Shown piece by piece: positions 44,901 through 57,200 of a stretch of 64,000 nucleotides of DNA (positions are counted from its first letter, which is position 1; every line of letters starts with the position of its first letter). A program made the translations under genes and the position numbers. This DNA comes from Nemophila menziesii (Eukaryota; Streptophyta; Magnoliopsida; Boraginales; Hydrophyllaceae), in assembly GCA_029959085.1 (NCBI GenBank), contig JARWIR010000021.1, positions 21,973,620-22,037,619 of the forward strand, in the 5' to 3' direction. The notes beneath the pieces were generated by a model. The model had not been told where the DNA came from, did no database searches, and worked only from the letters and a program-made list of their open reading frames with translations.

Positions 44901-45600
44901 TTAGTCTGATGGGGTAGGCTTTTGATCATCTATATTTTCCTTTTCTTTTGAACTTGATCCACGAGTCGACAAATTCTGCATAATTTTTGCCATATTCTTG
45001 TCAAAATCCATGAAGGCTTCATTCACACCAACTAGCTCAATTACCATGTCCTTGCCTGATTTATTTCCCGCTCTAAGAGTGTCTAAACTAACATTCTTTT
45101 TCCCTTGTATAAGAATGGATTTCCATCAATTTTCTTTGACCCAATCGTAATTGTTCCTGGGGTAGTAAGTTGAGTTGGGACCGTAGTGTACCAGCTGGTC
45201 TAAAAGGGGGCCTCTAAGAAATATCCTACATAAAATGTGCTTGGATTAGTATGTTGTAAAAATTAAGTGTTACTTAAACTTACACTTGGTTGTCCAAGCT
45301 TCTTAACACCAGTTGGTAGAAAACCGTCCTTCACATCAGGGGAACTAAATTTAGTAACTTCCACACATGGTCGTTTGTTTGGTGTAAACTACATTCAACA
45401 ATAAGACTTTAAACTACTAACACTCTATATACTACACTATATATGAATATACCCACATTGTCATCGTTTGTTGAAGCTCCAACCCTTACTCGCTTATTTT
45501 ATGAATCTATCAAACTAACCGGGTTAGTGGTGCGGTGCTAGCTTGAATGTCATTACTCTAACTATGTCATCAACACCAACGGTACCCTATTCAAATGTAA
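44901..45600 (-). pseudogene. Spliced downstream exons of a MULE gene
   Basis: On the minus strand three coding pieces with plausible GT-AG borders can be linked: about 45591-45450 (GTVGVDDIVRVMTFKLAP, with stops), 45388-45285 (FTPNKRPCVEVTKF...KLGQPS, between TGTAG and GTAAGT), and 45201-44901 (a TSWYTTVPTQLTTPG block with one single-base shift, then KNVSLDTLRAGNKSG, KNMAKIMQNL, TAA stop). They follow the C-terminal exon of the transposase and may be its tail or a second transposon gene. No known domain was recognised. Confidence 0.45.
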
Positions 45601-45648
45601 AATAAAAAAAATTTAGTATGTATAAAACTACACGTATTCAGTATTAAA

Positions 45649-48512
45649 TTACCTTAGACGCCTGACTATCGTTGCTAAACAATTTGGATACTCCCTTGAC
45701 TCTTGTTGACCTTTATCACTTGTTTCAACATCAACTTCCTTTTCCTTTGGCTTGGTTGGTGTAGTAACCCTCTGAGCTCTGGATTTAGGTCTCCTACTGG
45801 TTGGGCTTACTACTTGGGTAGTCACCACAATATTGCTATCTTTGACATCTAGGTGAACTTCACTCGCATCAATATTAGCTTCTACCTTACTCTTACAACC
45901 CTTAAGTTGAAGTTCACTACTTAGCGCATCAACATTGACATAACTATTGACAACATTTATATTCACATCACTATTTGTAGCATTCACATATACATTATTC
46001 TCAGATGAGTGTGGCTTGTTTCTTAGTCTAGTTGACCTTCTTGTGTCAACCTTAACGACTCTACTGCTTTGGCTTTGTGAATCCACTGATGTCATGTTAG
46101 GTATAGCTGAATTTTGTTCCTCAATGCCATTATCCTCAACTGGATCATTAACAGCACTTTCAGCAACACTTTGTACTTGACTTCTTTGTGAACAACTTCT
46201 TTTATTTGCTTGCACAAACTACACTTACCCTTCATACCCTTTCTCCAAGTATTTTCAACCACCCCTCTGACATTGTCTTTGACTGTAGCTTTTACTTTCG
46301 ATTTCATCCTCTCCATGACATCTTCACCATCTGCCCTATCTCTTTTCTTTTTTAGGTCTACCACATAGTTTCACACCCTTTGGAGCAACCACTTTTGGCC
46401 CATTTATCGAAGGCCTTAAATCGGGTCCATTAATTGGTCTCATAAAAGGCTCATATGCTTTCTTACATGTGGTTGTCTTAAAATATTGAGACGTGTAGGC
46501 CTTTGGTTCAAGACCACTGACGATAGTGATGAAATGACGTGGATACATGGTATGCCCGACAATTCCCACCCTCTACATGCACAAGTAAAAGTGGTCAAAT
46601 CTACCGCAAATTGTATCACATTCGAACCCTTGACTTGGAAACAATTTGCACCACAATGTAAAGGTATCCACTTGGAGGACCACTTCTTTTTTTGGTTCAT
46701 TATTTTTTTTAATTTTGGACATATATCCCCTTTCCATCTAGATATCCACCTTCTTCTTTTTTCAAGTCTTTCGAGTAAATACAACCTAATACACTCTAAA
46801 CACAAAAAAATAGTGCAATCCCTAGCATCCAACAATTGTTTATTCCACGACTCACACATATTATTCAACAACACATCACAGTGTGTATTAGTTCTAAAGT
46901 GTGATCGACTCCAATACCTTGGGGGTTCCTTTGCTAGTCACTCATATGCTTCCACATCCATGCCTCTAATCATCTCCATAACATTTGTAAATCGCTCCAC
47001 ATATGTAGCTCTAGCCGTCTCCCATAATTTGTCTTTTAGCGCAAAGGAGTCATGTTTTTTTTAAAGTTTTGATGGAGATGTCTAACACAATGCTTGTGTT
47101 AAATATTGGGCAATACTTCTACAATAGTTGTACCTAAACCCTGTGTAAATAACAAAGTTACATTAATATAGATTCGGTTAAATATTATAAAGTAATAAAT
47201 AAGTAAAAAAATATACCTTTTGCTTGTCAGTTATAAAAACCCACATTCCAGGTTCATTAATATCAAGATCTTCAACTAATAGACTCACAAACCACCTCCA
47301 AGTCTCCAAGTTCTCAGTTTCAACCAAACTATAACAAATTGGATAAATGCAATTGTTAGCATCCATCCAACCGTCGTCAAGATCACACCGGGATGAGGTC
47401 CTTTCAGATGACAACTATCCAACCCTACCACCTTTCTACAACCATCTTTAAACCCCATTTTCAGAGGTTCTAAACAACAATAAAACCTCAAAAACCTGTG
47501 TTCCCCTGTAACTTCATCTTCCCCAGTTTTTAAAAACACAGTTGAACCTGGGTTAGTCCTTTATAGCGTAGCATAGTAGTTGTTAAGCAGGCTATACTGA
47601 TCTAAGAAATGTACTTCATCTAATGAGTTTCTATTCTCAATGGTCCTGTAAGTTTTCCTCCAACTTATGCTTACATGAAGATCATGCAAGACCTGTTCTC
47701 GTAAATCAATCGCTTTAATTCCGAAGTTTATCTTCAGCTGATGAGCATATCTCTTGGATAGAACGGTTGAATTCACATGCCTATTGTTTAGTGAACAACT
47801 ACGTGTATGTACTTGGTTTAGGGTCCGGATTTGAAAACTCCCATCGGCACATACAGTGGCATAATAAACCATTCACAATTTTTTCCTCTACACTTCGCTC
47901 TAACTCTACCAGGTTCATTACAGGGGAACCAAACGTTCCTTATGTCAACAATAGCTTTTGCTTTCACCACTTCCTTGAATTCAACACCATTAGTGAATAT
48001 CATACCAACCTTCAATTTCGGGTCATCCTCGTCGACACTAACATTAAACCTGGAAAGGATCCTCCTTTGAACACTCGAACCTTCACCATCCTCCTCATCT
48101 GACGTCCCTTCCAAGCTAATAAATTGCTCAGAATCGCCACAAGAACCCTCACTGAAAATATCATTGTCGATACAGATAATACTTTTGGACATGGGAGCTC
48201 TAACCCATTTAAATTAACTGACGGAGAAGAACCAACACAAACAAATTCAATGCTAATATCGACATTGTTCTGGTACAATAAATCATTTTCGTCATCATCG
48301 AAGTTGATATCGCTATCATGGAAGGAGTAATCAGAACCACTATTTTCACCACTGGAATTAACATTCTCGGATTCTACAATACACAATCATAATCTGTTGT
48401 TAAATTTCTACTCACAATCACTATAACCCTATCCCTAAACTACATAGCTCAAATGAAATGGGTCAAGTAAATTATTACCTGAATCACTGAATATTTCGTT
48501 CAAAATCTCCAT
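45649..48512 (-). pseudogene. MuDR-type MULE transposase, decayed
   Basis: The first exon starts at ATG 48510-48512, with a GT-AG intron 48478-48374. Next come a Ser/Asp-rich N-terminus, the MuDR DNA-binding region (LKVGMIFTNGVEFKEVVKA, then NEPGRVRAKCRGKNCEWF), and the MULE DDE region: FRFYCCLEPLKMGFKDGC and GLDSCHLKG with the first Asp; FITDKQKGL with the second Asp, across a 76-bp GT-AG intron (47216-47141); then CESWNKQLLDARD. A SWIM zinc finger follows (TCACRGWELSGIPCIHVI), then a basic GRPKK tail with CSLC and a Thr/Arg-rich end (STRLRNKP). Frameshifts near 48190, 47380 and 46500 and a stop at about 47104 inactivate it. The enzyme would act in the nucleus on the TIRs. Confidence 0.85.
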
Positions 48513-48664
48513 TACGACGGAGTTGATTAATTGCGTATAACGTCGGTTCTTGAACTCACGGATTTGCTGTGATTTTTCCCCCAAACTTGAAGAACACCAA
48601 GAACATGCTCGAGTGTGTGTTTTTGTTTTGTAGTTGTGTTTGTTTTAATTTGACAGGAAATAAA

Positions 48665-48955
48665 ACCCTTGTTAGTAAAAGGTAAAGAACTAAATGAAAA
48701 GACAAGAGTGCCCTTTCCACGTTGGAAAAAACATTTTAGCTGATTGTGACATCATGTCTAGGTGTAGTAGACGTGGCGGTGAGGTGGCACTGACGTGGCT
48801 CCAGATGGCATTGACTTACGGACAACTGATAGAAATTTGAAAAAAAGGGCTAACGCTGACAAAAAAATGAAGTTAGAAGGCCACCCTGGGGAATTTTAAA
48901 GATAGGGTACGGCTATTGCAGTTTGGGTAAAGATCAAGGGCGACACGGGGTCTTT
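48665..48955. repeat. Right TIR of the MULE
   Basis: This is the reverse complement of the left TIR. It ends GGGTAAAGATCAAGGGCGAC followed by ACGGGGTCTTTACC. The last ~14 bases have no counterpart at the left end, so the left outer tip may be lost. It lies about 150 bp upstream of the transposase ATG and would contain its promoter. Confidence 0.9.
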
Positions 48956-48957
48956 AC

Positions 48958-49368
48958 CGTATTTTTTTATAAGTAAAGACGCTTCTCAGAGGAGCCCCTT
49001 ATATTTAAGTTAATTAATAGATCCATCAAGCCGATGGGCTGATTAAATGATAGAGGCGCTCCTTCGAGGAACGTCTTTAAGTTATTTTTGCAATTATTTT
49101 ATCAAATACGTTTTTCTTGCAATTATTTTGTAAAAATATGTTTAAAATAAAAAAAATTACTGAAAATACCTAATTATTAAAAAAATACTTTTAATAATTT
49201 ACTTTATTTAAACTTTCTCACTGAACTAAATATTTGTAAAAAAACACCCCATCTATCTTTTTATACATAAACTACCCTTATTTTAACTCTTATATTTTAT
49301 TTTTAATATAATAATATTTATGTATTTTTTTAATATTAAACAAATAACGGATCACCACCACCACTACC
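48958..49368. repeat. Right ~410-bp direct repeat flanking the MULE
   Basis: This starts TATTTTTTTATAAGTAAAGA immediately at the MULE edge and ends GGATCACCACCACC. It is the counterpart of 41108-41524. Confidence 0.8.
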
Positions 49369-50186
49369 CACATTTTTTTATTTTCTTAATAAAATTTTGA
49401 CCACCACCACCGAACACCGCTGCAGCCACCACCACCACCGACCTTTTTTTATAATAAAAAAATATTGGGCACCGCGGTCGACCACCATTGCAACCACCAC
49501 CACCTCCGACAAGTTTTTTCTTTTCTATCTTTTGTAAAAAAAAAATTCGATCACCGCTAGCAGCCACCACCACCACCTCTGGCCAGTTAAATTTGAAAAA
49601 AAAAATTGGCCACTGCCGCCGCCACCTCCTCCTCCACCACCACAACCTACTTTATGATTTTTATCCGGTAATTTTTTTTTTGCAGACATGAAATTCATTA
49701 TTCCGAACAAGTAATTAATTATTTAAATAAGGATTTCATTCTTCGAATTATCAAAACTATTACGCATACATGAATTTCATTGTTCGAAATAAAAAATTTA
49801 TTTTTCAAAACAAAGATTTCATTGTTAAAAATAAAATATTCACTGTTTCGAACAATAAATTCCTTATTTGGAATAATGAATTCATTGTTTAGAATAATGA
49901 ATTATTTGTTCCGAACAATGAATTTTATTCCTGATCAAGGAAAAATTGGATAGTTAGTTGACGGCGGCAGTGGTAACCAGTTATGACGCCGATTTAAAAG
50001 AAAATGGTTGGAGGTGGTTGGGGTGGATGGAGTGGTGGTGATTGGGGTGGTAGTGGTTGTGGTGAAGGGTGGTGGTGGTAATTGTAGTGGTCGTGGTGGT
50101 CGTGGTGGTAGTGGTGGTAGTGGTGGTCGAAGGTAATAACAGGTGGTTAAATTTAAATGATGAATAATAAAGTAATTAAAAAGATT
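49369..50186. repeat. Low-complexity (CCA)n and TTCGAACAAT-type repeats
   Basis: About 49395-49650 is imperfect (CCACCA)n. About 49685-49930 repeats ATTCATTGTTCGRAATAA-like units in both orientations. About 50000-50135 is imperfect (GGTGGT)n, the complement of the first tract, so the whole forms a loose inverted repeat. ORFs here give only Trp/Gly/Pro runs. Confidence 0.8.
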
Positions 50187-53100
50187 TTTATGAATAAATT
50201 TGTCTTTTTTTTTTCTTTCAAAAAAGAGAATTACGAGCGTTTATACAATGATTTAAGGAAAATATAAAAGTCGTTTAGAGAGCCGTTCTTCCAGGCTGAA
50301 ATATTAATGTTACGTCTTGCACTTTTAGCTGTGAGTTCCGTGACGTTGTTAAATGTCCTGTTAACGAAATTAACCTTCCAAAAAGGGAATTTCGCAAGCC
50401 AGTTCCTCATTTCGGCAATGAACGGGTAGATTTGCCATGGAAGACCTGTGCGCTTAGAAATACCTTGAATCAATTCAAGGTTGTCGGAGTAAAAAGATAC
50501 ACTCCGTAGATTAGAACTAGCGGCCTTCCTCATAGCAAGAAGGACCGCCCAACATTCTCCTTCAATAGGGCTTCTAACAATAGATCTGGATACAATCCTG
50601 TGAGCAACTTTACCTTCTTTGTCAATTTCAATTGCTGCAATACCTGTAGGTTCATAGTCTTTCTTGAAAGACGCGTCACTCATGAAAACATAATTTGAAT
50701 CGTCCGTAAGAATTGGGTTATTCTCAATCATAAACTCATTATTGTTCTCGTCTCTTATTGTGTTCTTCTCTTCCTTTCTCTTATCTTCCATAGTCTTATC
50801 TTTAAAGAGGTCATTCATCGCTGAGTGAATTTTAAATAAGATATCTTTGATCGACCATGGAGTGTTATCGTGAAAACCTCTCATTTTCGCCTTCCATATG
50901 TTCCATAAGGTAAGTCGAAAGTATGCCGTAAATTCATTTTGATCCCATCCATTTTGACCGTATTTTTTCCGCATTTCAATTAACCACTCCCCCAAGTCAT
51001 ATTTTCTTTCTTTTTCAATAGGTATTTGTAGTCTTGAATTGGCCCAAACTGCCATACTTAGGGGACACTTAATGAATAGATGTTCCACATCTTCCTTCCC
51101 CAGTTCACACCATTCACACGTGTCATCTTTAGCACATTTCCTTAAAGTAAGATTTCGTTTAGTAGGAATAGCTCCATTGCAAACTTTCCATCCAAAGGAC
51201 CTAACTTTATTCATGACATTTGATTTCCAAATAATTCCCCAAAGACTATTATTATCATGTTTACCTTGAGAAGATGATTGAGCTTCATTTTGTACTTCCA
51301 CTTCTACTAATTTGTGATAACCTGATTTCGTACTATATATACCATCCTTTGAGAAAGGCCAAATTAATTTATCTTCTTCTTTGCTTATTAGCAACGGGAT
51401 CTTGCAAATGTCACTTACGATGTTTGGAGGAAATAATTGTCTAAGTAGCTCCAAATTCCAATTTGACATATTTTCATTGAATAGTTGTGCTACGATCTCC
51501 ACTTTGCAACCTACCGGCCTCTCCATAGATATATTACTTTTAACCCATTTTTGATCTCATATGTTAATATTTAGTCCATTTCCAATTCTCCAAATTGAGT
51601 GTTGCTTGATAAATTGGATTCCTTTATAAATACTAGTCCAGCTCCATGATCTTTTACTTGAGAGTTTTGCATTAAAAAAACTATCAAAAGGAGAGTATAT
51701 ACCCTTAAGTACCTTAGCCACAAGAGAGTTAGGGTTATTCATAATTCTCCAAGCTTGCTTAGCTAATAATGCTAAATTCATTTTTTGAAAATCTCTGAAA
51801 CCAATACCTCCAATAGCTTTAGCTCTCGCGATTTTTTTCCATTTAACCCAATGAATTCTTTTTTTATTATTTGAGTCCCACCAAAAATTAGCGACAATTC
51901 CTGATAGCTTTTTACAAAGTGATTTAGGGAACTCAAATATGGACATTGCGTAATTAGGTATTGCTTGGAGTACTGCCTTTATAAGCACCTCTTTGCCTCC
52001 ATCCGAAAGTAAGTTAGCAAAGTAACTAGATGATTTATTTAGGAGTTTATCTTTGATATAGTTAAGATTTTCCGATTTTGCCCTTTTAAGAGAGAAAGGT
52101 ATCCCAAGTACTTACCAAAGGTTGATGTCCTTGTAACATTGAGATTTCTTGCTACTTCTTCACAAGTGTTCTCTGGGGTTCCTTTGCTGAATAAAATTGA
52201 TGATTTTTGAAAATTAATTCGTTGTCCTGACGCTTGAAAAAATAGAGCTATGGTATCTTTGAATGCATCAATTTCTTTCTTATCAATATTTATGAAAAAG
52301 AGAGCGTCATCAGCAAATAAGAGATGTGTGAGGCTCGGACAATTTCTTGTAATTTTAATACCTTTGATATTACCTTCCCGACATTGATAGTTAATAAGAC
52401 CAATAAGGCTTTCCGTAAGAATTGAAAAAAGAAGGGGAGATAGTGGATCACCTTGTCGTAATCCCCTGGATGGTGAAAATTTATTGAGTCTCTGTCCGTT
52501 GACTTTAATTTGGAAAGATACCGAAGATATACAATTATATATCCATTCCGTCCATTTTTCACAGAAACCAATAACCTTAAGGGTTTGAATTAAAAAATCT
52601 CAATTGACCTGATCATAGGCTTTTGCCATGTCAATTTTAACCACCGCAAAATGCTTATTTGATTTTCTTTTATTCTTAAGAAAGAAAGAAACTTCCTGAG
52701 CAATTAAAATGTTGTCTTGTATACTCCTTCCCTTAATAAAAGCTGATTGAGTAGGCGATATTAGATCATCCATAAGAGGCTGTAATCTATTAGCCAAAAA
52801 TTTTGAGATAATTTTATAGATAAAGTTAAGACACGCTATGGGTCTATAATCTGCCACTGATTCTTGAGACTCCCCTTTTGGAATGAGCGTAATCAAAGTA
52901 TCGTTGAGACCTTTAAGTGATGTATTATTCTTGAAAAAATTATTGACAATTGTAAAGATATCATCTTTAAGAGTCTCCCAATTTTCTTGGTAGAAATTAC
53001 CTGGTAAGCCATCCGGTCCTGGGGCTTTTGATCCCGACATATCGAAAACTGCTTTTCTAATTTCTTCCATGTCTGGTATGTTAGTGATTTCTTCATTCAT

Positions 53101-53520
53101 TTTTCCAGCAATCTTGTTAGGTATATATTGAGATATATTCGCTCCTTGATTCACCGTATTGTTTGTGAACAAGTTCATATAGTAATCACGAATGATGTCC
53201 TTAATTTCTCCTTCATTCTCAATCCACAAACCATCCTTATTCTTGATCGCACTAATTTTATTTATCTTCCTTCTAAAGAGTGTTATGGCATGAAAATATT
53301 TTGAATTTTTGTCTCCTTTTTTAATCCATTGATCTCTAGCCTTATCCGCCCAAAATAGTTCTTCTTGTCTCCAAGCTTCCTCTAACTTTCCATATATTTC
53401 TTTTTCTTTTATCCAACTAGACTCTGTGACTTGTTCATTTTGAAGTGAAGAATATATATATGTAGGTATATATATATATATTATGTGAAGTGTTATGTTC
53501 TAATAGGCTAATTACTTATT

Positions 53521-53550
53521 GACGTGGCACATACGTGGCACATACGTGGC
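53521..53550 (+). promoter_or_regulatory. Triple ACGTGGC repeat in Copia U3
   Basis: GACGTGGCACATACGTGGC followed by another ACATACGTGGC gives three ACGTGGC cores, the sequence of plant ABRE/G-box-type sites bound by bZIP factors. The 3' LTR has only two copies; the difference is exactly one 11-bp unit. It lies about 65 bp upstream of the TATA box. Confidence 0.6.
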
Positions 53551-53614
53551 TTAATCTCGTGCGCTTGATCTTATTACCATCCAATGGCTCTCATTCGCTC
53601 GTGGTCTTTGTCTC

Positions 53615-53622
53615 TTATATAA
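53615..53622 (+). promoter_or_regulatory. TATA box of Copia 5' LTR
   Basis: TTATATAA in the context TCTCTTATATAAGGGAATAT. The same site is in the 3' LTR (about 58486-58493). Confidence 0.8.
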
Positions 53623-54080
53623 GGGAATATGGGTTGACCGAAGTCATAACCCTTACTCTCTCAACTTCCACGTTCTCTCTCGCCTCTCTCATACACTAAC
53701 CCTAGTTTTGTAGAAGATCATCCTCTGATTCTTCTTGTAATCGATTAGATAGCTTCTTGATTGTAATATCTCGTGTAAATTGTGATAATCATCTTGATTA
53801 ATCACTAGATAGCCTTATTCATTAGATTAGGGTTCGAGAGTTAGATTAGAAGTGGTATTCATTCGATTGTGTGGTTTGTATTGTAAGGTGAACTGAAATA
53901 TTGTATCTCTTGTGATTTCTAGTAGCCGAGCACCTCTCATCGGAGCTCAACGTGGATGTAGGTCTGATTTGGACTGAACCACGATAAAATCTGTGTTCAT
54001 ACTTTCTCGCTTTAATTTCTTGTGTTTGTGATTATTGAGTGGTGTGATTTGAAGATAATACTGATAGAAAATTACAACAG

Positions 54081-54092
54081 TGGTATCGGAGC
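54081..54092 (+). other. Primer binding site of Copia element
   Basis: TGGTATCGGAGC follows the LTR by one base. It matches the usual initiator-Met tRNA PBS TGGTATCAGAGC with one change. Confidence 0.9.
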
Positions 54093-54219
54093 TTGAGTAT
54101 TAATCTTGGGCTATCAGATTAAGGTTTTCAAATCGGTGTTCTTGGAAAATTAGGGTTTCGCCTAATTTCATCTCGTGGGTTTTATTTCGATTTCTCTCCG
54201 TTCTTGTTTCAATCATACG

Positions 54220-57200
54220 ATGACTACCTCTACACGTATCGATATGTCCGTGTTCGATGGTAAGATGGATTTTGGTGTTTGGCAGAAAAAGATGAGGGTT
54301 CTACTCTCTCATCATAAAGTGGGAAGTGCTCTTATTGAGGACATTAAAGAGTGGCGTGAAGGAGAACTTGACAAAGAAGCACAAATCAAAGAAGAAGCAT
54401 ATAATATCCTCTTCTTGAATCTTTCTGACTCTGTCATTCGACAAGTTGATGGTGCTGATACAGCTCTTGAGCTGTGGGGTAAACTCGAAACTCTCTATGC
54501 CTCTAAATCTGTCCCTAATCTTGCTTTCTTGAAAGGTTCTTTGTTTAATTATAAAATGGATGTTTCTAAGTCTATTGATGAGAATTTAGATGAATTTACT
54601 AAGATGTCCCTTGTTCTGAAAGGAACCACTATGGCCTTAGATGACACTAGTAAATGTATGATTCTTTTGAATGCTATACCTGAATCTTTTCAAGTTGTGA
54701 AAGATGTGTTTCAATATGCTAGTACTGTCCCTACTTATGATCAAGTTGTTACTGCACTTAAGACCCGAGAAAATGAATTAAAGTCCCTTAAAAAAACTGG
54801 TATTAACATGTATGTTAACCCTAGAACAGATACTACTCAATCACTTGATTTAGCTAAGAATAAGAAAGGAAAGAAAACCACTAGTTCTAAGAATAAAGAA
54901 ACTAGGAAGTGTTTTCATTGTGGGAAAGCTGGACATTTAAAGAAAAATTGCTATAAGTTGAAAAACAAGTTGAACAATAATGAATCTAATATTGCTAGTA
55001 TGCCTAAGACTACTGATGATGTATTTGAAGTCCTGAATGTGAGCAATTTGTCTGAGCATGCTAGTTGGATACTTGATTCTGGTTGTACCTTTCACATGTG
55101 TCCCATACTTGAACTATTTCATGACTTGTCTTATGTGAACAATGAAACTGTATATATGGGCAATAACAACACTTGTGAGGTTAAAGGTATTGGGAAGATT
55201 AAATTGAGAATGGGTTCTGGGAAATGTATTGAATTGACTAATGTTAGATATATTCCTGATTTGAAAAGAAATTTAATTTCTTTGGGTGCTTTAGATGATC
55301 TTGGTTGTGTTTCCAATGTTTCTAAAGGTGTTATTCATGTTTATAAGAATGGTAAATTGATTTTATCTGGTGTTAAACATGCTGGTCTATATGTTCTTGA
55401 TGGTACTCATATAGTTGGTTCTGTGAATTCTGTTACTAATGCTTCATCTCAGGCAATCACTGAAAAGTGGCACTTAAGGCTAGGACATATGAGTCAACAA
55501 GGACTCAGTGTCCTTAGCAAACAAGGTATGCTTGGAAAAGATGCAGTTGGGGACCTCCCCTTCTGTGAGACTTGTGTGTTGGGTAAACAACATAGGGTAA
55601 GTTTCAAGCCTGGAACTCATAATTCCAAGGCTTGTCTTGAATATGTTCATGCAGACCTTTGGGGTCCTGAGAGGTATGATGCACATGGAAATTTCAAATA
55701 CTTCCTTTCTTTAGTTGATGACTTTAGTAGAAGGGTCTGGACCTTTTTACTTAAAACTAAAGATGAAACTTTTCAAAAAATCAAAGAATGGAAGTGTTTG
55801 GAAGAAAATCAAACTGGTTTAACTTTAAAAGTTTTGAGAACTGATAATGGTCTTGAATTTTGTAACACTGAGTTTGATTTATATTGTAAGACTAATGGAA
55901 TTCTGAGACACAGGACAGTTAGGCATACACCACAACAAAATGGTGTAGCTGAGAGGATGAACAGGACACTCCTTGAGAAAGTCAGATGTATGCTCTTCAC
56001 CTCAGGCTTACCCAAAGAATTTTGGGGAGAAGCTCTTTATACAGCCACATACCTTGTTAATAGGAGTCCAAACAGGTCTATAGGACTTAAGACTCCCATG
56101 GAAATTTGGAAGGGGCAGAAACCAAATCTATCATTTCTTAAACCCTTTGGGTGTGCAGCTTATGCACACACAAAGGAGGGTAAGTTGGATCCTAGGTCTA
56201 TCAAATGCATAATGTTGGGTTATCAAAACCAACATGGTGTAAAGGGTTATAGACTGTGGGAAAAAGACAGTAGGGGTTTCAAAGTTATTGTTAGTAGAGA
56301 TGTGATTTTTGATGAACTAACATTTCCTTTCAAAAATGGTACAGGTACAGGTGATGATGGTTTACCTGAACCTGCACAACCTCAACAAGTGGTGGGAATA
56401 GAGAAAGAGGTGGAGTCTGAGTCTTCCAGTCCAGTTGATGATCATGGAGATGAACCAAGCCCTCCCCATGATGAAGCTGAAGCTACTGAGGACAATGAGG
56501 GTGAGGAACATCATCCTGAGTCTTCAACAGGGCAACTTCAGAACTATCAACTCACTAGAGATAGGACTAGAAGGGAAACCAGAGCTCCTTCAAGATACTC
56601 ATATGCAGATCTAGTATATACAGCTTTGAATGCTTCAATTGAGGTCACAAACTCTGAACCAACATCCTATATGGATGCTATGGAGGCAGAGGATAGCATA
56701 CAGTGGGAAAAAGCTATGAAGGAAGAGATCAAATCATTACATGATAATAACACCTGGATTCTCACTGAACTACCCCATAAACAAAAGGTGGTTGAGTGTA
56801 GGTGGTTGTTTAAGCTCAAAGAGGGCATCTCTGAGACTGACCCTCCAAGGTATAAAGCGAGGTTGGTGGCAAAAGGCTATACTCAAAGGGAAGGTATTGA
56901 TTTCAATGAAATTTTCTCTCCTGTGGTTAAGTTTAAGACTATTAGAGCTATGTTAGCTTTTGCTGCTTGTTATAACCTAGAAATTGAGCAATTAGATGTT
57001 AAGACTGCCTTTTTGCATGGTGACCTAGATGAAACTATTTTCATGAGACAACCTGAGGGTTTTACTGACCCTAAATTGCCTGATCATGTATGCTTGTTGA
57101 AAAAATCTCTTTATGGTTTAAAACAGTCCCCTAGACAATGGTATAAGAAGTTTGATTCATTTATGCTTAAATGTGACTATGTGAGATCTGATTATGATGC

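Larger units (their letters stand above)
41526..48955 (-). mobile_element. Mutator-like element (MULE) with cargo ORFs
   Basis: This 7.4-kb element is bounded by long terminal inverted repeats (about 41526-41800 and 48665-48955), the type seen in MuDR-like elements. It carries a MuDR-class transposase on the minus strand next to the right TIR, further spliced coding remnants downstream of it, and on the plus strand next to the left TIR a GRF zinc-finger ORF. I could not fix a 9-bp duplication because the outer ends differ by several bases. The transposase is shifted and has stops, so the copy is not autonomous now. Confidence 0.85.
53446..54079 (+). mobile_element. 5' LTR of Copia element
   Basis: TGAAGAATATATATATGTAG to AATTACAACA, with TG...CA ends. 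It contains the U3 enhancer-like ACGTGGC repeats and the TATA box listed separately. Confidence 0.95.

Noticed and set aside
46486..48330. Long plus-strand ORFs over the MULE transposase
   Set aside because: They are antisense shadows; the minus-strand frames carry the transposase motifs and GT-AG introns.
41108..49368. The ~410-bp direct repeats as LTRs of one retrotransposon
   Set aside because: No PBS, PPT or retroelement coding lies between them; instead there is a MULE with its own TIRs, and the repeat ends are not TG...CA.
49364..49710. ORFs rich in Trp, Val, Gly or Pro
   Set aside because: Products of (CCA)n repeats.
49395..50135. Regularly spaced repeats as a CRISPR array
   Set aside because: The sequence is eukaryotic, units are short and imperfect, and there are no unique spacers of uniform length or cas genes.
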